Program-made: the position numbers and the translations under genes
Notes under the pieces: model-generated
What the model was told of the DNA's origin: nothing
The model's input: the letters and a program-made list of their open reading frames with translations, nothing else
Databases searched by the model: none
In this document: positions 1-8,859 of the stretch, in pieces
Numbering within the stretch: the first letter of the stretch is position 1
How the letters are laid out: each line of letters opens with the position of its first letter
Assembly (NCBI GenBank): GCA_004335835.1
Contig: RWJK01000940.1
Span: 1-14,399 of the forward strand
DNA: 14,399 nucleotides
DNA from: Scenedesmus sp. ARA3
Taxonomy: Eukaryota > Chlorophyta > Chlorophyceae > Sphaeropleales > Scenedesmaceae
Reading direction: 5' to 3'

Positions 1-299
1 TGCTGGCAGGGAGCTCACGCCAGGCGCCACCCCACCCGCCTGCAGGGTGTGTGCTGCTGGCTCTGTCTCTGCGGGGGGCCTGCTCACAGCCAAGCCAGCC
101 TGCAGCGCATGCAGCGCCAACAAGACCACTGTGGGGGCCAACAGGATCCGCTGCAACGGTGAGTTGTGTCACACCGTGGTTTGGTCACGTGTTGAGAGTG
201 CAAAAGCTGCATCATGCAAGCTGGTGATGCAGCATATCGGTAGCCCGGCGTACGCAGCAGCTGAGTTGAGCACTTTTGAGCGTCTGTGTCGCAACTGCT

Positions 300-340
<41 letters not shown>

Positions 341-876
341 CACAATCACAGGCTGCAAGCCTGGCTTTGGAGGGCCACTCTGCGGCATGTGCAAGTCTGG
401 CTTCTGGTCCCGCGGAGGAGCAGCCACCAACGCCACTGTGTGCCGCGCTTGCCCTGACGGCACATTCACCTTGGGCGAAGGGGCAACTGCACAGGCAGCC
501 TGCTTGAACACCACCATAGGTGAGCCACACGTGGCAATGTAACAGCTGTTGCCACCTGCGTATAGCCAGGCCGTGCAGAGCCAAGCTTGTATTGCCTGAT
601 CTGCCATGCTATGTGCTGTGTGCGAAGCTTCATCATGTGAGGCTCCAGCTGTCTGCTGGCTGGCAATATGTCAACAGCAGCTGTCTCTGATGCGGACGCT
701 GCTGCTGCCTTACAACTTGGCACCAGCAGGAGAGCAGCAGCAGCAGCAGCAACAGCAGTGCCATCTATGTTGTCAAGCAATCTCAACATTCAGCACTGCA
801 AACAAAGCCGTTGCAGATATTGTCCGCCTTGTGTTTGGGCAGCTACTATGATTGCAGCTGTTGATGTTGCTGCCGC

Positions 877-912
<36 letters not shown>

Positions 913-1631
913 ACCTGTAGCCGTCAACACCACCATCCCAATAAACGTGACGACATTGTCAACATTCGAACTAGCCAACGCCACCTGCATTAAAGCATTG
1001 GAGGATGCACTGGTCGCAAAGTACAACGAAGAAAAGCAGAAGGCAGCAGCAGCCGACGGCTTTCTGCTGAGCTTCACAACAAAAGTGGTCAACTGCACAG
1101 AAGTGAGAGCTGTGCAGCACTAGTAGAACTGCACTGTGCAATGTTGCTGCTGCATGCGCAGGACCGCATGATCCGCCTTATATGTGTTTTCTGAGTCAGC
1201 TTTGCAGCTTGCGTTGCAGCGCCATCGATCCCTAAACTATGGTGCTGCTGCCTGCCTGTGCGGTGCAGGTGCCAGGCAGCGGCAGCGGCCGCAAGCTCAG
1301 CACGGTCATCTTCACTTCTGCGCAGATCTTCACAATCTCCTTCACAAACAGTGCTACCTACAGCCCTCTTGGCGGCAGCTCAGGATCCTCACCACTGTAT
1401 GTGCCCGGCTACTTTGGCTGTCCCTCCGGGTTATGTGGATTTGCCATTTCAGGCGGCGGAGTTGCCTTTCCAGGCCTGAATGATCCTGGGGCTTCATCGC
1501 TGCTGTGGGGATCTGTGGGGCAGACGTTTGACAATGCCGCGCTGCAGGGTCTGGAGAGCATCGGCAGCCTTTCTGCTGGTGGCGCCTCTTTCAACATCGC
1601 TTCAGCAGGTATGCGTCGCTTCCCAGGATGG

Positions 1632-1664
<33 letters not shown>

Positions 1665-4632
1665 GCAGAAGCGGTAGCAGCAGCAGCAAGAGCAGCAGCA
1701 GCAGTAAGGTGTTCTGGTTTGACTTTACAATAAGGCTGCTGGTTTCAGATGCAGCAGCGGCAAGAGCATCAAAAGTCATGCAGCATGTGCATCATGCGCC
1801 CCTACAGGCCAGCTTGCCATGCATTGCCATGATGGCAGCTTTTAGCTTAGCTTGGTTTTGAGCTCTTCACTCAAGTGACCAGCGCTCTGAAGGTCCTGCA
1901 GGCATGCCTCATGAGGCAGTTGATTAGTGTATGCGGTGCTGTATACGTCCAGACCAGCGCCCTGCAATCGGCAGCGAGCTGCTGCTTGTGTGAGGAAGCA
2001 TGTAAAGCAGCTTATGAGGCAGTGTGTGTGGCAGCGTGTGTGGCACACTGTCTGAATGGCTGCCGTTCTGACGACAGGCACATGTTGCTTCGCTGCTTCT
2101 GCGCAGATCTCTCCCAGTTCACTCTGGTCAGTTCTTCTGGCGGTGCCCCCGTCTTCTTTGACGCGCAAGGTGAGCTGCTCTGACTGCTCAACACAAACAG
2201 TGACTTGGCTCTGACTGCTTGGTTCTGCTCTGGTGCATGCGGCGCCCCACTCTGACTGCACAGCGCACTGCAGTACACCCTAGAAGAGGATACATATTGC
2301 CAGGGTTTGGTTGCCTATCCAGCACACTTTTGAAGGCTGAGGCAGCGTGTGAGGCAGTATGTGCAGCAGCATGTGATGCAGCTTGTGATGCAGCATGCAG
2401 GCGCAGCCAGGTCTGGCATTAGAGCTAGCCCAGGTGCATGCGCAACAGCTTGTTGCAGTGACTGCGTCAGACAGCGTTACGTTGTAAGTGCACCTAAAGA
2501 TGTGGTGTGTGGCGCATGGCAATGCACCGCTCTCCCTGTCATGTCTGCTGCAAGTGACCAGACAATTAACGCAGCTGCTGCTGCCGCTGCTGCCTGCTGC
2601 CGCCTATGTCAATAACAAAACCTGCAGGTAACACATGCACGGAACCTCCAACGCCTGACGTCTTCAAACTGCCAGCAGGCTTTGATATTTTGAAAGCAGC
2701 CTGGCAGTTGAATTGTGGCATCACAAAGTTTGGTCAAAGCTGCAGTGCAGCAGCCTGCGAGAACGGCGCTGGTACACTCACAGCAACTTGCAGCGCAAGT
2801 GGCGCATGGACAAACGGCACCGGCAGCTGCTCTCCACTTACTTGTGAGAAGGCAGCAGCACCTGCATTCCCCATCAGCGGCGCAACATTTGATGCAGCAG
2901 CATGGGGAGCTGCCTGTGGCAGCACACAGCTCGGCAAAGAGTGTGTGACGGGTGCTGCATGCTCATCTGGCCAACAGCTGTCAGCTACTTGTGAGTATTT
3001 GCCAGTAGGCAGTGGCCGGGTTGCCACGTGGACAAAGCTGACAGGCAGCTGCACAGCTGCAGCAGGGCCTGTTCAGTGCATGTCTGCACCAGAGAAGGTG
3101 CCTACTACAGGCGGTGCAGTGTTTTTTTCTGAGCCCTGGATCGGGCAGTGCGGCATGACGAAAGAGAACGCAACATGCAGTGTGGTAGATGCTGCTTGCT
3201 CCTCTGGCGGCACCATTAGCGCAAAGTGCAGCAAGGGTGCAAACGGCGCCGGAGTTTGGACAGACATACAGGGCAGTTGCAAGGCAGCAGTGGCACCGCC
3301 TGTTCAGTGCAGCTCTGCACCACAGAATGTTCCTTCTCTGGGAGGTTCAGTGTTCTCCACGGCGTTTTGGATCGGACAGTGCAACACGACGACTGAGAAC
3401 TCTACGTGTACTGTGGTGGACGCTGCTTGCTCGTCTGGTGGCACCATCAGCGCAAAGTGCACAAAAGGTGCAAACGGTGTTGGCTTGTGGGCAGACATCC
3501 AAGGGGTGTGCAAGGCGCCTGCAGCACCGCCCGTTCAGTGCCTGTCTGCACCAGAAAGTGTGCCCACTTTGGGAAGCTCTACGTTCTTTCCCGAGGCCTG
3601 GATTGGGCAGTGCGGCATGACAAAAGAGAATGCAACTTGCACTGTGGTGGACGCTGCCTGCTCGTCTGGCGGCACCATCAGCGCAAAGTGCAGCAAGGGT
3701 GCCAATGGTGCCGGAGTGTGGACAGACATACAGGGTAGTTGCAAGGCGCCTGCCCGTAAGTGGTGGACACTGCTGCCTTGTTGTTGCAGCATGCCTGCAT
3801 GCAGCAGCAGCAGCAGCCCCAGCTGCTCTTGCCGTTAATAACATGATGCTGCAGTGGATTCCGTTGGCACACTAACGATAACGCAGCAGCAGATGTGTTT
3901 TGGGTGAGTGAGGATGGCTGTGGTTGATGCCAAACACATGCCTGCACAGCACACCGTGCCTACTTCCTCCCAATGTGCTTTACCCTTGCTGACTGTTCCC
4001 CCTGCTGTCTCTCTGTGCCTGCTGCTGCCATATACCCTTGAACCATGTGCAGCTGTTTCCTGCGGTACAACGCCCATGCCTTCTGCTGCTGCTGGCTGGA
4101 TCACCAACGGAGCACCCTTGAGCGCCACTGCTTGGGCTGCCGCATGCAGCCAGACAGTGCAGGGCCAGACATGCAGCGCTGCTGCTTGTGGTGGTGGATT
4201 CACTGGCACCCTATCTGCTGTATGCCAGGTGGGACAGCAGCAGCACTGCTGGCTGTCACCTACAGCTAGACGTGTGAAGCGTTCGATGTGCAATGACAGT
4301 TGTGCAGCTGTCAAAAGCACTTTGACATGTAGCTGTGTGTGCCATGCTAGGCCATGATGGCCCATGCTAGAGTCCGCAGGAAAGTACAGTGCGCTTTTTT
4401 GCATATGACAGGCATATTCCTCGCTCAGATGCATCCGCAGCCCGCTACTGTGCACCTTTAAAACTTGGGTATGATGTGCATGGTTGCTATATATATTTAC
4501 ATATATATTTAAAACTTGGGTATGATGTGCATGGTTGCTATGATGTGCATGGTTGTACTGTCCTACATCACTCTGTGCCTGTGCCAAACTCGCAAGCATA
4601 AAAGCCGCCGTTCATGCAGGCACTACTGCTGT

Positions 4633-4663
<31 letters not shown>

Positions 4664-6561
4664 TGTATGGCTGTCTGATGTGCGTATACACGCGTATGCA
4701 GGCGAATGGGCAGTGGGGCCAACTGAGCGGCACCTGCACTGGTGAGTTAGGCATACAGGGCAAGACGCAGCTGCTGCAGCTGCAGCCAACATGTGTCATG
4801 CTGCAGCAACTAGTTTAGAGTGAGTGAGTGACTACCCAGGCAGCTCTGTAGCTCCTGGGTAAGTTAAGGCTAAGAGGGTGTCTGTGGCCAGGGGCGGCGC
4901 CCCTGGGCTCCACACCCTCTACCCGAACTAGTTTAGCAGTTAAAACAATACAATACAATACAATACAATACAATACAATACACTTTCGGGACTGAACCCG
5001 ACCCCAGGCACTAGCCCAGCGAGCCGCTATTCCGCGAAACAAGGTTGACCAGTCATGTGTAGCATGGTGCTGAGGCCGACACGTGAGGCAGCGGACGGTT
5101 GGCGCAGTTGTCATTCAGATGAATCGCATGGATCCATGTTGATGCATGCTGGTGCAGACCACACGCAGCAGCAATTGGGTCGAAGTCCCTAGCAGGTAGC
5201 AGGGCCTGACATCCAGCCCCCCTTCCGGACTTCTTGCCCAACTGAGTCGCATGCTTAGCCCAGTTCAAGCCTCTTCTTTGGTGTTTACTAGCACAACCCC
5301 GTGGCATGATGCCACGGCCCCAAGGGCATACTCCTGTGCCTAACATGTTCGAAAGCAGCGACAGATGGTGATCGTCTCTGGCCGATTGAGCGGCATCAGG
5401 CTCGTCTTCACGCGAAACATTGTTTTATCATACCTTAGCACGTTTGCAACTTCTTGGGACCCCGTTCGTTCTGCTCGCCCTCACATTTGCACGTTCTCAC
5501 TTTTGTTTACATCCTCAAGCGCCCTCTGCTGCAGCCATAGATCGCTGCGAAATTAGGTTATTGCAAAACAAACTGTTTAAGCTGTGAGGCACTGTAGTTT
5601 CAGTTCGCCGTTTGGGAGAGAACGCACCTGAAAGAGTCTTCTGCTGCCTTTTCTCCGAACAGGGGCAACCAGTTGCCCTCAAGCTTCTGCAAACACCTTT
5701 CCTAATTTACTTCATTACATTAATGGGGTGCCTGTGGCTTGCAGCTGCCTGGCACGTCCCCACCAGGGGGTCACCTTATTCTTTATATATATAGGATACA
5801 GCTTTCCATTATGTTGCTCTCCTGCGAGTGCAGCAAAAGTGCTGGCATACAGCGCGCATGAACATTACACCTCAGCAGTAGACATGTCACGTGGCCGCTG
5901 CACTCTGCATGCTGCAGGCACCTGCAGCGGCGCACCAGGTTTTGTGCCAACTTCAGGCGGTGGCGCCTTCAGCGCTACAGCATGGCAGGCTGCCTGCAGC
6001 TCGACAACCCGAGGCAACAGCTGTACCGCCAACAACGCCTGCTCTGCTGGCACAGGCGTCATCACCGCACAGTGTGATGCATCAGGCAACTGGATCAATG
6101 TTCAAGGCGCTTGCAGTTTGGGTGAGAGGAAGGCTGCAGGCTCAAAGAGCCTGGATCGTCTGGCGGTGTGGCGGCACTTGGAGGAATTGGTCAAGTCCCC
6201 AGCAGCATACTGCTATAACCTGCATCTGCATCTTGTGTTGGATCACCCTGCAGCATGTTTGCAGTGCTCAATTTCTTTAAGGCACCAAGAGCTCACTTTT
6301 TGCATCTACTGCGCTGCGCTGCTGTCGCTCTCTGTGCTGCTGCTGTTTGCAGCACCCTGCGCCTCAACCACCGGCATGCAGGCAGTGCCAAACCTCGACC
6401 CAGCGCAGTGGGTTAGCTTCTGCGGCACCACAGCAGTCGGCCAGCAATGTGTGAGCAGCGGTGTGTGCAAAGCCGGCACATTTGGTTTCACCTCTGCGAC
6501 CTGCGCAGCAACTGGCTGGATCGACGCTTCTGGCAACTGCGCCCCACCCCCTGCTGGCTGA
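1..6561 (+). CDS. Gene A: modular cysteine-rich secreted protein, 5' partial, ten exons
   Basis: Proposed exons: <1-158, 352-519, 921-1102, 1269-1608, 2107-2169, 2628-3755, 4053-4228, 4702-4741, 5918-6121, 6353-6561; stop TGA 6559-6561. They total 889 codons in one frame and all introns are GT-AG. Comparison with gene B suggests only about 10 bases of the first exon lie outside the window. Order: two Cys-rich blocks (1-158 and 352-519, with GCKPGFGG, FWSRGG and CRACPDGTFT) typical of ephrin-receptor/GCC2_GCC3-like extracellular domains; a Ser/Gly-rich segment with several N-glycosylation sequons (921-2169); then eight six-Cys modules (2628-6561). No transmembrane helix is seen in the spliced product. 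The signal peptide should lie upstream, as in gene B. An extracellular-matrix, cell-wall or receptor-ectodomain role is inferred; ligand and function are unknown. Family level is fairly sure, exact exon edges moderately so. Confidence 0.78.
301..339 (+). repeat. (GCT)13 tract before a 3' splice site
   Basis: Uninterrupted GCT triplets end 12 bases before the acceptor AG at 350-351 of intron 159-351. Reading frames of poly-Ala, poly-Cys or poly-Leu through here are intronic artefacts. Confidence 0.9.
520..920 (+). other. Intron with two triplet tracts
   Basis: This intron of gene A has donor GTGAGC at 520 and acceptor TAG at 918-920. It carries an interrupted CAG run at about 734-758 and (GCT)11 at 878-910, the latter ending 10 bases before the exon. 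No other gene is visible here. Confidence 0.7.
1609..2106 (+). other. Intron with CAG-rich tract near its donor
   Basis: The 498-bp intron has donor GTATGC at 1609 and acceptor CAG at 2104-2106. A CAG/AGC-rich interrupted tract spans about 1634-1704. It is near the 5' end and in CAG rather than CTG sense, unlike most repeat tracts in this gene. Around 1990-2046 are degenerate GCAGCNTGTGNGGCA-like short repeats. No independent gene is seen. Confidence 0.65.
2170..2627 (+). other. Intron with degenerate minisatellite
   Basis: The 458-bp intron has donor GTGAGC at 2170 and acceptor CAG at 2625-2627. At about 2338-2400 a degenerate repeat of about 12 bp (GCAGC-A/T-TGTGATGCAGC) runs for some five units; it resembles the one at 1990-2046 in the previous intron. 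A short imperfect GCTGCTGCC tract lies at about 2573-2600 before the acceptor. Confidence 0.6.
3071..3755 (+). repeat. 231-bp near-identical tandem coding repeat, three copies
   Basis: Modules 3-5 of gene A recur with an exact 231-bp period: the GTTCAGTGC landmark begins at 3071, 3302 and 3533. Each unit is 77 codons and keeps the frame. Landmarks such as VVDAACSSGGTISAKC and GANG are shared by all three units. Units 3 and 5 are most alike and unit 4 is more diverged (NTTTENSTC in place of GMTKENATC), suggesting recent duplication or gene conversion. Gene B has only two corresponding units. Confidence 0.88.
4229..4701 (+). other. Intron with 51-bp direct repeat and CTG tract
   Basis: This phase-0 intron splits module six (donor GTGGGA at 4229, acceptor CAG at 4699-4701). 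A block beginning TTTAAAACTTGGGTATGATG occurs at 4457 and again at 4508, separated by AT-rich TATATATTT sequence; the inner GATGTGCATGGTTG piece occurs a third time at about 4541-4554. A CTG/TTG-interrupted tract spans 4627-4663. An inverted element GGCCATGATGGCC lies at about 4350-4362. Confidence 0.6.
4808..4936 (-). mobile_element. Compact two-hairpin insertion with 11-bp direct repeats
   Basis: The 11-mer AACTAGTTTAG occurs at 4808-4818 and 4926-4936 and brackets 107 bp. Inside are two strong inverted repeats. Hairpin 1 pairs TACCCAGG (4833-4840) with CCTGGGTA (4854-4861), continuing AGCT/AGCT around a CTGT loop with one bulged C. Hairpin 2 pairs GAGGGTGT (4874-4881) with ACACCCTC (4912-4919) and CCAGGGGC (4888-4895) with GCCCCTGG (4899-4906) around a GGC loop. 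Read on the minus strand the insert ends in (ACTC)n before the repeat, like the short-repeat tail of a SINE-type retroposon. Family unknown. The element class and minus orientation are inference; repeats and stems are direct observation. Confidence 0.55.
4946..4982 (+). repeat. (CAATA)7 pentanucleotide microsatellite
   Basis: Seven perfect CAATA units plus two bases lie in the 1176-bp intron 4742-5917 of gene A. On the minus strand this is (TATTG)n directly after GGGTTCAGTCCCGAAAGTG, an arrangement seen at the 3' ends of some non-LTR retroelements. Confidence 0.9.
4983..5600 (-). mobile_element. Possible antisense non-LTR/SINE remnant within intron
   Basis: This stretch of the large gene A intron has a composition unlike the surrounding CTG-rich sequence, and on the minus strand it runs into the (TATTG)7 tail. 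A minus-strand open frame at 5053-5346 shows no motif I recognise. A perfect hairpin CCGTGGCA-TGA-TGCCACGG lies at 5299-5317. No convincing target-site duplication was found at the distal end, so the boundary is approximate and the element call is tentative. It could be plain intronic sequence. Confidence 0.3.
6122..6352 (+). other. Stop-free, frame-preserving intron in gene A
   Basis: The intron between the last two exons has donor GTGAGA at 6122 and acceptor GCAG at 6349-6352. Its length is 231 bp (77 codons) and it contains no in-frame stop, so retention would insert 77 residues including a hydrophobic run near 6298-6350. Both flanking exons align with six-Cys modules, which supports splicing as the default. 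Confidence 0.6.
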
Positions 6562-6996
6562 TCGGCAGGGCTGGTGTCACTGCCAGGGCTTGACTGCTAT
6601 TATGACTACCATTCACCAATGATTGCAAAGTGGATCAGCGCATGCGGCTTCTAAGCAGCGGGCGAGTCGTGCGGCCCAACAAGCGGTGTGTGCAAGGACG
6701 CCACATTGGGGTGTATCGCTGCAACTTGCTCAGCAACTGGCTGGATCAACGCTTCTGGCGACTGCGCCCCACCCCCTGCTGGCTGATCAGCAGAGCTGGT
6801 GTCATTGCCAGGGCTTGGTTGCTGTTATGACTAATAATCACCAATGATAACGAAGTGGATCAGCGCATGCAGCCTCTAAACACCGGGTGAGCCGTGCGGC
6901 CTGACTAGCGATGTGTGCCAGGACGGCACATTTGGGTTTATCAGTGCAACCTGCTCAGCAAGCGGCTGGATCAACACAAACGGCGGCTGTGCGTAG
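6409..6996 (+). repeat. 225-bp tandem repeat: terminal module plus two decayed copies
   Basis: The end of gene A is repeated: copy 1 from the Trp codon at 6409, copy 2 from 6631, copy 3 from 6856 (period 222 then 225 bp). All keep the same reading frame. Copies 2 and 3 retain W..AC, VC, ATC and GWI..G.C signatures. In frame, copy 1 ends in TGA (6559). Copies 2 and 3 each have TAA at the same module position (6652-6654 and 6877-6879). Copy 2 ends in the same PPPAG-TGA as copy 1, and copy 3 in TAG (6994-6996). These are best read as relic modules lying in the 3' UTR or just downstream. Confidence 0.8.
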
Positions 6997-7901
6997 CTTT
7001 TGACAGGAATGTTGCGCATTTGGTGATGGAGCCTTGCACGCCAGCTGTGCAGTGCAGCTGACTGCTGCACATCTGCCGGCGGCTAACCCCCTGCCGGCGC
7101 TGATTGTCCCAGTTGATTTCTCACCCTTGACCTGATAAAGAGGTGGCTTGCATCAAACATCCAATAAATCAAACGAATTGGGACAGACATGCATGGCGAG
7201 TCAGCACGATGTTGACCAGGCATCACCACCACCAACGAACGCTCTGTCCATATCAGCAGCAGCTGCACGAGGCAGCTGTGGCAGCAGCAGCAGTCTGCCA
7301 CATGCTGCTTTGACTGCTGATGTTACGTCTCACATCTGCAGCACCATGCCTGCAATATGGCGGGCCCATAAGTGCATGCGCAGCCAATGAGTTTCAACAT
7401 CCAGCTCAAACAGCAGTACTAGTCTGAGATGCATCTCGCCTTTCGGAACGTCCTCACTGAATTGAACCGTCACCAAAAGGCAGCCAACTCTGCAAAGCAG
7501 CGAATGTACGCGGAACAGACGGTTGGAGAAGACCACAGTGAAAATCACCGATACTGTTGTCACTGGTGCCACGTGATTTCCTCCCCACGTCATTGAACGG
7601 TTTCGTACGTTCTGTATAGCTATAATTGACAATAGTAAAGCACAGCTGCACTTCAGTCAGGAGATCTGTGGTGTGTGAGACTTGACCACTTTGAGTCTAA
7701 GAGTCTCTGACAATCCGCGCACTAGAGAATATGGCGTTTGCCCACGTATACTTACTATCATATGCAACTAGACAGCTTGAAACTTACCGAGAGGTTGCGT
7801 GCAGGGCAATCGCGTAGCAGTGGAGTGTCACCTGTGGGACAGCTTGAAGAAAACACGACCTGTAGGCTTGTTTGGCGCTCCAATCAAGCACGCTACGCTG
7901 A
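6997..7901 (+). promoter_or_regulatory. Intergenic region, likely promoter and leader of gene B
   Basis: No gene is supported here. Candidate signals are ACGT-core boxes (CCACGTG at about 7569-7575 and CACGTCA at about 7586-7592), a palindromic TATAGCTATA at 7615-7624 about 280 bp before the start codon, and an imperfect inverted repeat with arms at 7105-7119 (TGTCCCAGTTGATTT) and 7166-7185. The chlorophyte polyadenylation signal TGTAA was not found just after gene A. Assignments are by motif only. Confidence 0.3.
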
Positions 7902-7943
7902 ATGATGTTCAAAACCGTTCACAGACCCCGCGGCCTGCAGGGT

Positions 7944-8033
7944 ATGTGCAGCATCGGACGTCGCAGAACAGTTTGGGGCTGTCTGGCCCTGCTGCTGCTC
8001 AGCAGCATCTGCAGCTCAAGTGCACGATCAGCA
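7944..8033 (+). other. Signal-peptide segment of gene B
   Basis: A basic n-region (GRRR), a Leu-rich hydrophobic core (CLALLLLSSIC) and a small-residue SARSA cleavage-like site follow Met at 7944. This indicates entry to the secretory pathway and gives the likely N-terminal design for gene A, whose start lies outside the window. Confidence 0.75.
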
Positions 8034-8376
8034 GCCTTGCAGCAGCATGCGACCTCTGCAAGGGAGATCTTTGCCGCGACTGAAGACCTGGTGACGGCAG
8101 CACAAGTGCCTGCTGCTTGCAACCCTCCTGCAAACAGCAGCATTCTGACCACAACAGGCTGCAGTACTGGCTGCCAGTCCTGCAAGCAGCAACCCTCTTC
8201 CTCTGGAACCAGGTACTGTGTCTGCTGCAAGGCGGGCTATGTGCCTTCCACAGCCGGCAGCGCAACATGCACTGCTTGCCCCCTGGGCAGCACTGCTGCC
8301 CTTGCTGGTAGCAGCCGCTGCACCACCTGCACGCGTGGCCTGACTACCAGCAGCGCGGCCGCAACAACATGCAATG

Positions 8377-8807
8377 GTAAGCAATGATGCTGTTACATTG
8401 ACAGCATGGGCATCACTCTCACAGTGTGGCACACTGCAAGAAAGCAGCAGCTGGGTGGCCTGGCTGCTTTTGCTGATGCTCTACAAAAACACATGCGCAT
8501 TGAGAGGGATGGGAACACAGGCTTGTGCAATGCCACACACCATCACAGCACAGGCCACGGAAGCATTCTGCATCCCGAGCAGGCTATGCAGCTCAGGAGA
8601 GTACAGCGGCTCCGCAGGGCTGCAGAGTGTTGTCATAACCTGTACTGCGGTGGCCTGTGATTGCTAGCGCAGCTGCTAATGATGCACCTTGGCAGCTACA
8701 GGGGCGCTGGCAGCAACTAGTCCGCCTGACTTGCGCTGTGTCTGCGATGTGACTGCGTAGGAACTGCATGACATCTGCTGCACCTTGCTGCTGAGCCACT
8801 GTATGCC

Positions 8808-8857
<50 letters not shown>

Positions 8858-8859
8858 AG
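8377..8859 (+). other. Intron with (CTG)16 abutting its acceptor
   Basis: Donor GTAAGC at 8377. (CTG)16 fills 8809-8856 and runs straight into the acceptor CAG at 8857-8859. The following bases are CAG again, so 8857-8862 is a NAGNAG tandem acceptor. I chose the first AG because it yields the ACPAGRELTPG start seen in the paralogous exon; the second would only drop one alanine codon. Confidence 0.75.

Larger units (their letters stand above)
2628..6561 (+). repeat. Eight-copy six-cysteine module array in gene A
   Basis: Each module reads roughly C...F...W...C(G)...G/N-x-(S/T)-C...(A/V)C..G......A.C......W....G.C. Five copies sit in exon 2628-3755. The sixth is split by a phase-0 intron over 4053-4228 and 4702-4741. 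The seventh is exon 5918-6121 and the eighth exon 6353-6561. The last three cysteines with a Trp before the final one recall the end of a sushi/CCP domain, but the cysteine count differs, so I do not assign it there. Many copies carry N-x-S/T sequons (NATC, NSTC, NGTGSC), which fits secretion. Confidence 0.75.

Noticed and set aside
84..607. Poly-Ala, poly-Gln, poly-Cys and poly-Leu proteins through CTG tracts
   Set aside because: The tracts sit inside introns bounded by GT and AG, and the flanking exons join in frame without them.
1634..1704. The CAG-rich run as a coding glutamine or serine tract
   Set aside because: It begins about 25 bases after a good donor at 1609, and the gene A frame continues correctly only if this region is removed.
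3071..3755. A CRISPR-like array
   Set aside because: The 231-bp repeats are contiguous coding units without short repeat/unique-spacer structure, and the context is eukaryotic.
3835..4599. A 254-codon open frame on the minus strand
   Set aside because: It is antisense to gene A exon 4053-4228 and repeat-rich introns. Its protein is low-complexity (His/Ala/Thr) with no domain, while the plus strand carries conserved cysteine modules in the paralogue too.
4983..5020. A tRNA-like B box on the minus strand (GGGTTCAGTCCC) as evidence for a tRNA gene
   Set aside because: No acceptor-stem pairing, anticodon arm or A box could be fitted, and the B-box spacing is off by one base.
5053..5346. A 97-codon minus-strand frame in the large gene A intron, as a gene
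   Set aside because: No recognisable motif, no splice or paralogue support. Kept only as part of a tentative retroelement remnant.
7330..7651. Minus-strand frames between genes A and B
   Set aside because: About 100 codons or fewer with no family resemblance. The region is better explained as the promoter and leader of gene B.
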